Of a DNA stretch of 64,000 nucleotides, positions 8,042 to 16,247 are shown one piece after another; the first letter of the stretch is position 1, and each line of letters opens with the position of its first letter. Source of the DNA: Actinokineospora alba. GTDB taxonomy: Bacteria > Actinomycetota > Actinomycetes > Mycobacteriales > Pseudonocardiaceae. The notes below the pieces were generated by a model. That model saw nothing but the letters and a program-made list of their open reading frames with translations. It was not told the origin of the DNA and searched no databases. The stretch is taken from assembly GCF_004362515.1 (NCBI RefSeq), contig NZ_SNXU01000001.1, forward strand, positions 3,596,001 through 3,660,000, given 5' to 3'. Position numbers and translations under genes: made by a program.

Positions 8042-10858
8042 GTGTCTGCGACACCCTCCTCGCCCGCGGACGGCCCCTCCGGCCGGTCCCGCCGCGACTT
8101 CCTCCGCATCGGCGGCGCGGTCGGCGCGGCCCTCGCCCTCGGCGGCATCCCTGTTTTCGCCATCGGCGCCGAGGTCGAGCGGACCACGTCGGACGTCGTC
8201 CCCGACGGTGAGGCCACCAAGCTCTGGTACCGGTCGGCGGGCGTCGAGACGAAGATCATCGAGCAGGGCCTGCCGATCGGCAACGGCCGCATCGGCGCCC
8301 TGGTGACCGGCGACCCGGCGAACGACGCCCTGTACATCACCGACGCGTCGCTGTGGACCGGCACGCTCAACGCCCAGCTGCAGACCAACGGCCAGTTTCC
8401 TTACGAAACAACGAAGTTCGGCACCATCAGCCTGCTCGCCAAGGCGTATGTGAAGGTGCCCGCGCACACCGCGTCGGCGGTCAGCGGCTACCGCAGGCAG
8501 CTGGACCTGTCCAACGGCTACGCCTCGACCACTTACACCTACAACGGGGTCACCTACACCCGCGAGGTGTACGCCAGCTACCCCGACGACGTCATCGTCG
8601 TGCGCCTCGACCAGAGCGGCGGCGGGACCTACACCGGCAGCGTCGCGCTCAACGGCACCCACGGCGAGACGACCACCGCCGACTCGACGGCCAAGACCGC
8701 GTCGTTCGGCTCCGCCCTGGGCAACGGGCTGAAGTACGGCGCGGTAGTCGCGGTCAAGAGCAGCGGCGGCACTGTGTCCGTCAGCGGGTCCGAGGTCACC
8801 TTCTCCGGCTGCTCCGCCGTGCTGATCGTGATCAGCGGCGGCACCAACTACGTGCCCGACCCGGCGAAGTCCTTCATGGACACCGCGGTCGACCCGAAGG
8901 CCGTGGCCAAGACCAAGGCCAACGCCGCGCTGGCCGCCGGCGGCGCGACGCTGTTCAGCACGCATGTCGCCGACTACCAGCGTCTCTACAACCGGATGTC
9001 CGTCACGCTCGGCACCTCCTCGGCCACCCAGCGGGGCATGGACACCGCGGCCCGGCTGGCCGCCCGCGCCGTCGCGGGCGCCGCCCCGGACCCGGAGTTG
9101 GAGACCTCCTACCTGCAGTACGGGCGCTACCTGACGATCACGGGTTCGCGGACCGGTCTGCCGACGAACCTGCAGGGCCTGTGGTTCGACAAGAACACCC
9201 CGGATTGGATGGGCGACTACCACACCGACATCAACGTCCAGATGAACTACTGGCTGCCCGACCGGGCGGGCCTGTCCGAGTGCTTCGACGCGCTGGCCGA
9301 CTACTGCCTCTCGCAGCTGTCGTCGTGGACCACCACGACCCAGAACCTGTTCAACGACTCGCGCAACTGGTTCCGCAACAGCAACGGCAAGATCGCGGGC
9401 TGGACGACGGCGATCTCCACCAACATCTACGGCGGCATGGGCTGGTGGTGGCACCCCGCGGGCAACGCGTGGCTGTGCAACTCGCTGTTCGAGCACTACG
9501 AGTACACAATGGACACCGCGTACCTGGCCAAGATCCATGCGATGCTCAAGGGCGCCTGCCAGTTCTGGGAGGCGCGGCTGATCACCACGACGGTCAACGG
9601 CAAGCAGGTGCTCATCGACGACAGCGACTGGTCGCCCGAGCACGGCCCCACCACCGCCAAGGGCATCACCTACGCCCAGGAACTGGTCTGGCAGCTGTTC
9701 GAGAACTACCGGCAGTCGTGCGCCAAGCTGGGCCTCGACTCCGCCTACGCCACCACGATCGCGGGCCTGCAGGCCAAGCTGTACCTGCCCGAGGTCAGCT
9801 CCACCACCGGTTGGCTCGAGGAGTGGATGACCGACGCCAACCTCGGCGAGACCACCCACCGGCACCTCTCGGGCCTGGCGGGTTTCTCGCCAGGTGACCG
9901 CCTCACCCACGACCGCGGTCCCGTGTCCCACATCATCGGGGTGCGCAACCAACTCGTCGCCCGCGGCATGGAGAGCTTCGGCTGGGCCACCGCGTGGCGG
10001 GCCATGTGCTGGGCGCGGCTCAAGCACGCCGAGAACGCCTACAAGCTTGTGCTGACAGTGATGAAGCCGTCGGTCAACAACAGCAACGGGTCGTCGATCA
10101 ACCTGCTGGACATGTACTCGTTCGGTACGTCCTGCACCCTGCAGATCGATGCGAACTACGGCACGCCGGTCGCGATGCTCGACATGCTCGCCTACTCCCG
10201 GCCCGGTCTGGTCGAGCTGCTGCCCGCGACGCCCGCGGCCTGGGGGACCGGCAGCGTCCGCGGCCTGGGCCTGCGCGGCGGTTTCACCCTGGACATGAGC
10301 TGGAGCGGCGGCAACGTCACCTCGGCGACCCTGCGCAGCGTCGGCGGCACGTCGACCCGGGTCAAGTTCGGCACGTGGAGCCAGGCGGTCACGGTGGCCG
10401 CGGGCGGCTCGGTCACGGTGACCCCACCGGCCAAGGCCACCACGTTCGTGCTGGTGAACCGCCGCAGCGGCAAGGTGATCGACGTGCCGAACTCGTCCAC
10501 AACGCAGGGCACCCAGCTCATCCAGTACACCAAGAGCGGCAGCGCCAACCAGCGCTGGCGGCTCGCCGACCTGGGCAGCCGGGTGTACCACGTCGTCAAC
10601 GTGCACTCGTCGCTGCTCGCCGATGTCCTCGGCGGCGGCACCGCCGACGACGCGGCCATCGCCCAGTGGCCCAACGCGGGCGGAACGAACCAGCACTGGA
10701 TGCTCACCGACACCGGCGACGGCCACTTCAAGATCGTCAATGTGCGCAGCGGCAAGGTCATGGGCGTTCGCGGCAACTCCACGACCAACGGCGCCGTGAT
10801 CGTGCAGCAGACCGACACCAACGACCTGAGCCAGCAGTGGCGCCTGGAGGCCATCTGA
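8042..10858 (+). CDS. Tat-exported glycoside hydrolase family 95 (alpha-L-fucosidase/galactosidase) with ricin-type lectin domain
   Basis: 938 residues. A twin-arginine signal (SRRDFLRIGG, residues 15-24) leads to a GH95 enzyme: N-terminal beta-sandwich beginning LWYRSAGVETKIIEQGLPIGNGRIGALVTG, a linker, an (alpha/alpha)6 catalytic barrel (LQGLWFDKNTPDWMGDYHTDINVQMNYW, then SPEHGP and DANYGTPVAMLDML) and a C-terminal beta domain. GH95 enzymes remove L-fucose or L-galactose from glycans by inversion. From about residue 799 a ricin-B/CBM13 lectin follows with three repeats ending in QRW, QHW and QQW. Start GTG 8042 has AAAGGA eight bases upstream. It stands alone between a regulator and a strong terminator pair. 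Confidence 0.92.
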   Translation: MSATPSSPADGPSGRSRRDFLRIGGAVGAALALGGIPVFAIGAEVERTTSDVVPDGEATKLWYRSAGVETKIIEQGLPIGNGRIGALVTGDPANDALYITDASLWTGTLNAQLQTNGQFPYETTKFGTISLLAKAYVKVPAHTASAVSGYRRQLDLSNGYASTTYTYNGVTYTREVYASYPDDVIVVRLDQSGGGTYTGSVALNGTHGETTTADSTAKTASFGSALGNGLKYGAVVAVKSSGGTVSVSGSEVTFSGCSAVLIVISGGTNYVPDPAKSFMDTAVDPKAVAKTKANAALAAGGATLFSTHVADYQRLYNRMSVTLGTSSATQRGMDTAARLAARAVAGAAPDPELETSYLQYGRYLTITGSRTGLPTNLQGLWFDKNTPDWMGDYHTDINVQMNYWLPDRAGLSECFDALADYCLSQLSSWTTTTQNLFNDSRNWFRNSNGKIAGWTTAISTNIYGGMGWWWHPAGNAWLCNSLFEHYEYTMDTAYLAKIHAMLKGACQFWEARLITTTVNGKQVLIDDSDWSPEHGPTTAKGITYAQELVWQLFENYRQSCAKLGLDSAYATTIAGLQAKLYLPEVSSTTGWLEEWMTDANLGETTHRHLSGLAGFSPGDRLTHDRGPVSHIIGVRNQLVARGMESFGWATAWRAMCWARLKHAENAYKLVLTVMKPSVNNSNGSSINLLDMYSFGTSCTLQIDANYGTPVAMLDMLAYSRPGLVELLPATPAAWGTGSVRGLGLRGGFTLDMSWSGGNVTSATLRSVGGTSTRVKFGTWSQAVTVAAGGSVTVTPPAKATTFVLVNRRSGKVIDVPNSSTTQGTQLIQYTKSGSANQRWRLADLGSRVYHVVNVHSSLLADVLGGGTADDAAIAQWPNAGGTNQHWMLTDTGDGHFKIVNVRSGKVMGVRGNSTTNGAVIVQQTDTNDLSQQWRLEAI

Positions 10859-10872
10859 CACCCGTGGCGGGA

Positions 10873-10903
10873 GGGGACCGGGCCTGCTCGAAGCCCGGTC
10901 CCC
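10873..10903 (+). terminator. Terminator hairpin 1 after the fucosidase
   Basis: GGGGACCGGGC (10873-10883) pairs with GCCCGGTCCCC (10893-10903), 15 bases after the fucosidase stop. Confidence 0.7.
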
Positions 10904-10908
10904 GAAGT

Positions 10909-10963
10909 CCGAAGACGAACGCTCCGGTGTGGACACTGTCCACACCGGAGCGTTCGTCTTCGG
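10909..10963. terminator. Perfect 26-bp hairpin between convergent genes
   Basis: Arms 10909-10934 and 10938-10963 are perfectly complementary over 26 bases with a 3-base loop. It lies between the convergent fucosidase and FAD oxidase genes and can serve both as a terminator. The stem is far longer than needed for termination. Confidence 0.8.
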
Positions 10964-10986
10964 GTCGGCCCGACGGTGATCCCAGG

Positions 10987-12123
10987 TCACCAGGCGGCGA
11001 TGACCTCCTCGGCAAGGCCGAACGACATCGTCATCCCCGCGCCGCCCAACCCGTTGACGATCAGCACATTCGGCTCGGGTCGGACCACCAGTTCCGTCGC
11101 CCCGTCGGGCAGCGACGGGTAGATGCCGTGCCAGCGTTCGGCGATCTCCATTCGCGGCAGCGCCGCGAACCGGGAGAAGTACTCGAAGACGGCGTCGTCG
11201 ATCCGGTCGTGCTGGAAGGGGTTGTGCGTGAGCCCGTACTCATGGCTGTCGCCGAGGGTCACCTCGCCCGACATGGTCTGCGACACCAGGACATGGATGC
11301 CCGCGGCGAGGTACTCCGGCAGCTCGGCCTCGAACCTGGCGCGCAGGGCGGGCAGGTCGGCGCAGTGGGAGAACGATCGATAGTGCAGCAGCGTCAGTCC
11401 CGCGCAGAGCGTCGGGCCCAGCGCCCAACCACCGGGCTGGGGCACGGTCCGCATCATCTGCAGTTTGCAGCGCCGGATCCCGGCGGCGTCGAACTCGTCC
11501 GGGTAGAGCTGTTGGAACTCGTTGCCGCTGCACACCACCACTTGCTCCACCCGCCAGTCGCCTGCGGTGGTGCGCACGGTGGGGAGGTTGATTTCGCGGA
11601 CCGCGGCCCCGAACACCATTTCGACCCCGAAGTCCTCCGCCAGGACCCGTGCCACCGTGGGAATCGCCTGGCGCGGGTCGACGTTGATCTCGGTCGGGCT
11701 CCACAGGGCGCCCCGCAGGTTGTCGGGCCGCACGGTGTCGCTGCGCTCCAGCACTTCGGCGGCGGTCAGCATGCGCACCCCGTTCTCCACGGCGTGCGCG
11801 GCGGTGGCGACGTACTCCTCCAGCACGGCCTGCTCGTCGGCGTGGTGCGCCAGGTGCAGTGACCCGCTCTCGGCATACCAGGCGCCGCCGCGCTTGAGGA
11901 GGTCCAGCCAGATCTCGCGGCTGCGCATCGCCCGGTCGTAGGTCGGCGCGGGCTGGCCGATGGGCCACAGCAGACCGAAGTTGCGGATCGAGGCGCCTAC
12001 CGCGTGCTCGTCGCGTTCGAAGAGCACCACCCGCCTGCCGGTGCGGGCGGCGGCGAGCGCGTGCGCCAGCCCCACGATCCCGCCGCCGACCACCGCGAGG
12101 TCCGCTTGTCGTTCGCCAGTCAT
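10987..12123 (-). CDS. FAD-dependent oxidoreductase, phosphonate-catabolism associated (TIGR03364-like)
   Basis: 378 residues. Starts with a Rossmann FAD site (DLAVVGGGIVGLAHALAAARTG, residues 8-29) and an ERD acidic end, and has the D-amino-acid-oxidase (DAO) fold through to NVLIVNGLGGAGMTMSFGLAEE near the C-terminus. The RNFGLLWPIGQPAPTYDRA segment is typical of the DAO subgroup linked with phosphonate genes. Such enzymes oxidatively deaminate amines, probably (N-methyl)-2-aminoethylphosphonate to phosphonoacetaldehyde, which the hydrolase and dehydrogenase encoded at 18-24 kb could then use. GGAAAGGACGAG precedes ATG 12123. It lies 16 bases behind the frameshifted MFS gene in one operon. 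Substrate is inferred from context. Confidence 0.85.
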   Translation of the reverse strand: MTGERQADLAVVGGGIVGLAHALAAARTGRRVVLFERDEHAVGASIRNFGLLWPIGQPAPTYDRAMRSREIWLDLLKRGGAWYAESGSLHLAHHADEQAVLEEYVATAAHAVENGVRMLTAAEVLERSDTVRPDNLRGALWSPTEINVDPRQAIPTVARVLAEDFGVEMVFGAAVREINLPTVRTTAGDWRVEQVVVCSGNEFQQLYPDEFDAAGIRRCKLQMMRTVPQPGGWALGPTLCAGLTLLHYRSFSHCADLPALRARFEAELPEYLAAGIHVLVSQTMSGEVTLGDSHEYGLTHNPFQHDRIDDAVFEYFSRFAALPRMEIAERWHGIYPSLPDGATELVVRPEPNVLIVNGLGGAGMTMSFGLAEEVIAAW

Positions 12124-12139
12124 GTCTCGTCCTTTCCGA

Positions 12140-13457
12140 TCAGGCCGCAGCGGGCGTGGACTTCCACTTGGGCGCCAGCAGCAGGGCCGCGACCAAGGCG
12201 GCACCGGCGAACCCGAAGAACAGTGAGTTGGTGCCGAGGTAGCCGGGCAGCAGCCCGCCGAGGACGGCCCCGATCGAGCCGCAGCCGTTGATGAACCCGG
12301 CAGAGGCGCCCGCGTGCTCCGACGTGCCGAAGTCGACGGCGGCCACGCAGGAGATCATCGCGTCGGCGGCGTAGACCGTGAAGCCGATCAGGGCCAGCAT
12401 GATCGCCATCATGGGCACGCTGCCCGTGGCGGTGAGGGGGACGAACAGCGCCAGCGCCGCCACGAGCGCGAGCAGGCTCAGCACCGCGGGCGGGATGCGC
12501 CGGGCGGCGAAGAGCTTGTCCGAGACCAGGCCGATGATGATGGGCGCGCAGATTCCCGCCGCGCCGAACGCCACGGGCAGGACGATCGCCTTGAGCATGC
12601 CCGCACCGGGGATTCGCTCGATCACGATGACCGGGCCCCACAGCAGGATCGCGTACCGAGCGGGCTTGAGCAGGAAGTACGACGCCCCGAGCAGCAGCAC
12701 CATCCGGTCACCCACGGCGGCCAGCAGGGCTTCGCGGATCGAGCGGGCGGGCTTCGCGCGCTCGGTCACCACAACGGCATTCTCGTCAGCCCGGTACTCA
12801 TCGATCGGGGGCAGCCCGACGTCGGCGGGCTTGTTGCGCTGCAGCACGGCGAACAGAACCGCGACAACCAGGACGACGCCCGCGCCCGCCAGGAACGCCA
12901 CTCGCCACGAGTCGAACATGCCGTAGGCGATCCAGCCGATGAACGGCGCCGCGGCCAGTCCGCCGAAGGCGTAGTTCGTGGTCCACAGCCCGAGAATCCG
13001 CCCGCGTTCACCGATGGTGAAGAACTGGGCGACGTTCTTGCACAGCGGGGACCAGCCGGTGGACTGCGCCAGCCCTTGGACGATCATGAGCGGGGCGAAC
13101 AGGATGAGGGCGGGCCCGATGCCCAACAGGACGGCTGCGACGGCGGACATCACGAGCCCGCCGAGGACGATCACCCTGGGGCCCGAACCGGTCGGCGAGC
13201 GTGCCCCAGACGAACTGCCCGAGGGCGTAGGCGATCAGGTACAGCGCGTCGAGGTTGCCCAGCACCGCCTTGGTGAGGGTGAGGTTGACGGTCGGATCCT
13301 GCAGGATGCCGACTTTGGCCACGGACATCGTCTGGCGGGTGAAGTAGAAGCCCGCGTAGGCGATCCACGTGATCGCGAAGATGCGGAACCGCCAGCGCCG
13401 ATAGGTCGGGGCGACGTCGGCGGCGGCGGTGGGAGCGGTGGTGGTCAGTCCGGTCAT
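12140..13457 (-). pseudogene. MFS transporter (organophosphate/phosphonate antiporter type), frameshifted
   Basis: Two adjoining reading frames together make one 12-helix MFS protein of about 438 residues. The first (13457 downward) gives TYRRWRFRIFAITWIAYAGFYFTRQTMSVAKVGI ... LADRFGP; the second continues VIVLGGLVMSAVAAVLLG to the stop at 12140. Removing one C from the CCCC run (plus-strand GGGG 13178-13181) restores F-G-P-R-V-I-V-L-G-G, the expected loop-2/helix-3 sequence. Unrepaired, translation leaves the frame after about 92 residues. YFTRQT resembles the GlpT/UhpC (OPA) family. It is either a real frameshift or a one-base sequence error. Start ATG 13457 has GAGGGA upstream. The FAD oxidase gene follows in the same operon, and a second OPA transporter is encoded at 19761. 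Confidence 0.82.
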
Positions 13458-14043
13458 GGCTCGGTCCCTCGGGTGAACAGACGGGATGGCAACGTCGCCG
13501 TACGTGGATATTCACGCCGGATGGTCCGGGCCTTATTCGCCTGGATCATTCCCAGCGATTTCATAAGCGCCGAATTGTCTTCGGACAGCAGGAATCAGTG
13601 CACCCGGTCAGGTGCTGGGTGGTGCCATGTGATGTCTAACACTCGGCGACGGCAACCGTGCACTGTCAATCGGCTATAGCGGTCATCACCGATCGCTTAT
13701 AGCCGGCCCGTTGACTTTGCCCGGAGGCGACCGCGATGGTGAGTCACCGACCCACCGGGGTGGCGGCGGCGGAGCACCTTAATCGCCCGCCCCCATCGCG
13801 GCCAGTGCCGAACCCGACAATGGGTGAAACCGGACATCGCCGTCGTGTTCCCAGAATCAGGGGTGTGAAGAGCGAAACCTGTTTGCGACAAATCCGGGCT
13901 TGTTGACGGCGTGACCCGAGGGCCACTATTCGCATGCCATTTCGGGCGTTGTGGGTGGTGAGGGCGGTTGCCTTCGTCGGGGCCGTCACCCGCTCCGCCC
14001 GGCCCCTCCGTGCCGAAGAACCGGCACCCACGCAGGAGGCACA
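13458..14043. other. Intergenic region with divergent promoters
   Basis: A 586-base gap between the divergent MFS gene and the carboxypeptidase gene. I see paired TATAG motifs at 13671-13705 and nothing that codes convincingly. The reading frames crossing it lack ribosome sites and recognisable protein sequence. Confidence 0.6.
13671..13705. promoter_or_regulatory. Inverted TATAG motifs, candidate LysR operator
   Basis: CGGCTATAGC (13671-13680) and GCTTATAGCCG (13695-13705) form an inverted pair about 215-250 bases before the MFS/FAD oxidase operon. The same CTATAG/TTATAG core recurs before the phosphonoacetate hydrolase and between the phosphatase and LysR genes. Confidence 0.5.
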
Positions 14044-15969
14044 GTGAATCGCAGACGAATCTCCCTGACGGCCGGGGCGGCCGCCGCCCTCGCCGTGATC
14101 GTGTCGATGAGCGGCAACCCGGCGCTGGGTGACGGTGCGCGCGGCGAAGAGCGCGCGACCGGCGAATACCACGTCGCCAATGTGCGCACCGCGCAGCAGC
14201 GCACCGCGATCGCCAAAACCGGGGCGGCGGTGAACGGCACCGAGGACAGCAGGCTGCTGATCACCGCGACCCCGTCCGAGGTCGCCAAGATCCGCGCGCA
14301 GGGATTCACCGTCGAGGCCGAGGCCGCCCCGGTGACGATCCAGCAGGAATCGACCAGCGAGGCCGCGCCCCAGGACTTCCCGAGCTCGGATTCGGGCTAC
14401 CACAACTACTCCGAGATGGTCGCCGTCATCAACAAGGCGGTCGCCGACCACCCGGGGATCATCACCAAGCAGGTGTACGGGAAGTCCCACGAGGGCCGTG
14501 ACCTCTACGCGTTGAAGATCTCGGACAACGCGGCCACCGACGAGAACGAGCCGGAGGTCCTGTTCACCCACCACCAGCACGCCCGCGAGCACCTCACGGT
14601 CGAGATGGCGGTCTACCTGATCAACGAGCTGACCGGCAAGTACGCCACGGACAGCCGGATCAAGGGCGTGGTCGACTCGCGCGAGATCTGGATCCTGCCC
14701 GACCTCAACCCCGACGGCGGCGAGTTCGACATCTCCACCGGCTCCTACAAGAGCTGGCGCAAGAACCGGCAGCCGAACCCGGGCTCGACGTATGTCGGCA
14801 CGGATATGAACCGCAACTGGAACTACAAGTGGGGCTGCTGCGGCGGCTCGTCGGGCAGCTTCAGCTCCGACACCTACCGCGGCGCGGCCCCCGAGTCCGC
14901 GCCGGAAGTGAAGGCGGTGGCGAACTTCGTGCGCGGCCGCGTGATCGGCGGCAAGCAGCAGATCACCGTCGGCATCGACTTCCACACCTACTCGGAACTG
15001 ATCCTGTGGCCGTTCGGCTACACCAACGACGACACCGCGCCGGGGCTGACCGTCGACGACCAGAGGGTGTTCTCCACCATCGGCCGGGCGATGGCGCAGA
15101 CCAACGGCTACACCCCAGAGCAGTCCTCCGACCTCTACATCACCGACGGCTCCATCGACGACTGGCTGTGGGGCGACCAGAAGATCTACGGCTACACCTT
15201 CGAGATGTTCCCGTCCGGCGTGCTCGGCGGCGGCTTCTACCCCGGTGACGAGATCATCGCCAGGGAGACCTCCCGCAACCGCGCCGCGGTCCTGCATCTG
15301 CTCGACTTCGCCGACTGCCCGAAGCGGTCCATCGGCCAGAGCTGCTCGGGCACCGGCGCGGTGACCGTCACCGACCCGGGCGCCAAGACCTCGACGGTCG
15401 GGACCGCGATCTCCCCGGTGCAGCTGCAGGCCTCCGGCGGCACCGCGCCGTACACCTGGTCGGCCACGGGCCTGCCCGCCGGCCTGTCGCTCAACGCCTC
15501 GACTGGTGTCATCTCAGGCACGCCCACCGCCGCGGGCACCTTCACCGTCACCGCGACGGCGACGGCCTCGGCTGGTGGGTCCGGCAGCACGACGTTCACC
15601 TGGACGGTGACCGCGTCGGGCACGTGCGCGGCGATGACGAACGGCACGGACGTGTCCATTCCGGACAGAGGTGCGGCGGTGACGAGCACGATCGACGTCT
15701 CGTGCGCGGGCACCGCGTCGGCCACCAGCAAGGTGGAGGTGCACATCAAGCACACCTGGCGCGGTGACCTGGTCATCGACCTCGTGGCGCCGGACGGGAG
15801 CACCTACCGGCTGAAGAACTCGTCCTCGTCGGACAGCGCGGACAACGTCGACGCGACCTACACGGTGAACCTGTCCGCGGAGCAGCGCTCCGGGGCCTGG
15901 AAGCTCAAGGTCCAGGACGTCGCCTCCTTCGACACCGGCAACATCGACAGCTGGACCCTGACGCTGTGA
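14044..15969 (+). CDS. Secreted M14 zinc carboxypeptidase with putative-Ig and P domains
   Basis: 641 residues. Basic start (NRRR), hydrophobic signal ending near GNPALG, a propeptide, then an M14 carboxypeptidase: zinc ligands His179 and Glu182 (HAREH), His314 (GIDFHTYSE) and catalytic Glu387 (YTFEMFP), with the substrate Arg region RNWNYKWGC. After the catalytic domain come a He_PIG-type Ig module (GTAPYTWSATGLPAGLSLN ... GVISGTPTAAGTFT) and a proprotein-convertase P domain (VEVHIKHTWRGDLVIDLVAP ... WTLTL). The protein should remove C-terminal residues outside the cell. GGAGG lies six bases before GTG 14044. Its C-terminal cassette is almost the same as in the next gene's product. Confidence 0.92.
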   Translation: MNRRRISLTAGAAAALAVIVSMSGNPALGDGARGEERATGEYHVANVRTAQQRTAIAKTGAAVNGTEDSRLLITATPSEVAKIRAQGFTVEAEAAPVTIQQESTSEAAPQDFPSSDSGYHNYSEMVAVINKAVADHPGIITKQVYGKSHEGRDLYALKISDNAATDENEPEVLFTHHQHAREHLTVEMAVYLINELTGKYATDSRIKGVVDSREIWILPDLNPDGGEFDISTGSYKSWRKNRQPNPGSTYVGTDMNRNWNYKWGCCGGSSGSFSSDTYRGAAPESAPEVKAVANFVRGRVIGGKQQITVGIDFHTYSELILWPFGYTNDDTAPGLTVDDQRVFSTIGRAMAQTNGYTPEQSSDLYITDGSIDDWLWGDQKIYGYTFEMFPSGVLGGGFYPGDEIIARETSRNRAAVLHLLDFADCPKRSIGQSCSGTGAVTVTDPGAKTSTVGTAISPVQLQASGGTAPYTWSATGLPAGLSLNASTGVISGTPTAAGTFTVTATATASAGGSGSTTFTWTVTASGTCAAMTNGTDVSIPDRGAAVTSTIDVSCAGTASATSKVEVHIKHTWRGDLVIDLVAPDGSTYRLKNSSSSDSADNVDATYTVNLSAEQRSGAWKLKVQDVASFDTGNIDSWTLTL

Positions 15970-15992
15970 CATGGCGCCGGCTCGCCGGCGCG

Positions 15993-16094
15993 GCTCGGTC
16001 GCTTTTGTGGTGACGTTTCGGGGGTCCCGCACGAACACTGCCAACTTCGATGGCGTGTTCGTGCGGGACCCCCGAAACGTCACCGCGACCGAGC
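15993..16094. repeat. Very long inverted repeat (30-bp core plus 10-bp outer arms)
   Basis: Arms 16009-16038 and 16055-16084 are perfectly complementary over 30 bases. Outer arms GCTCGGTCGC (15993-16002) and GCGACCGAGC (16085-16094) add ten more pairs after a one-sided six-base bulge, and GCCA/TGGC closes the loop. It lies between two genes on the same strand and may act as a terminator, but the stem length is unusual. Confidence 0.8.
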
Positions 16095-16247
16095 GGGCCT
16101 AGGCACGTGCCATCGGTGCTGGTCGGCTTACCCAACACTGGGAAATCTGGTGATGTCCGAATCCGTCGATTGTCCGGATCGGCACTGTGCGCACGGGAGT
16201 CGTCGAATTACTGTGCGCCGGCACGAGGGCAATGGAAAGGACTCCCT

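Noticed and set aside
7871..10990. Minus-strand open frame of over 1000 codons opposite the fucosidase gene
   Set aside because: Its composition (Val/Gly/Arg/Ala-rich) is that of an antisense shadow in GC3-rich DNA. The plus strand encodes a complete GH95 protein with a signal and lectin domain.
13178..13181. Programmed ribosomal frameshift in the MFS gene
   Set aside because: No slippery heptamer with a following structure is evident, and MFS carriers are not known to use one. A mutation or sequence error is simpler.
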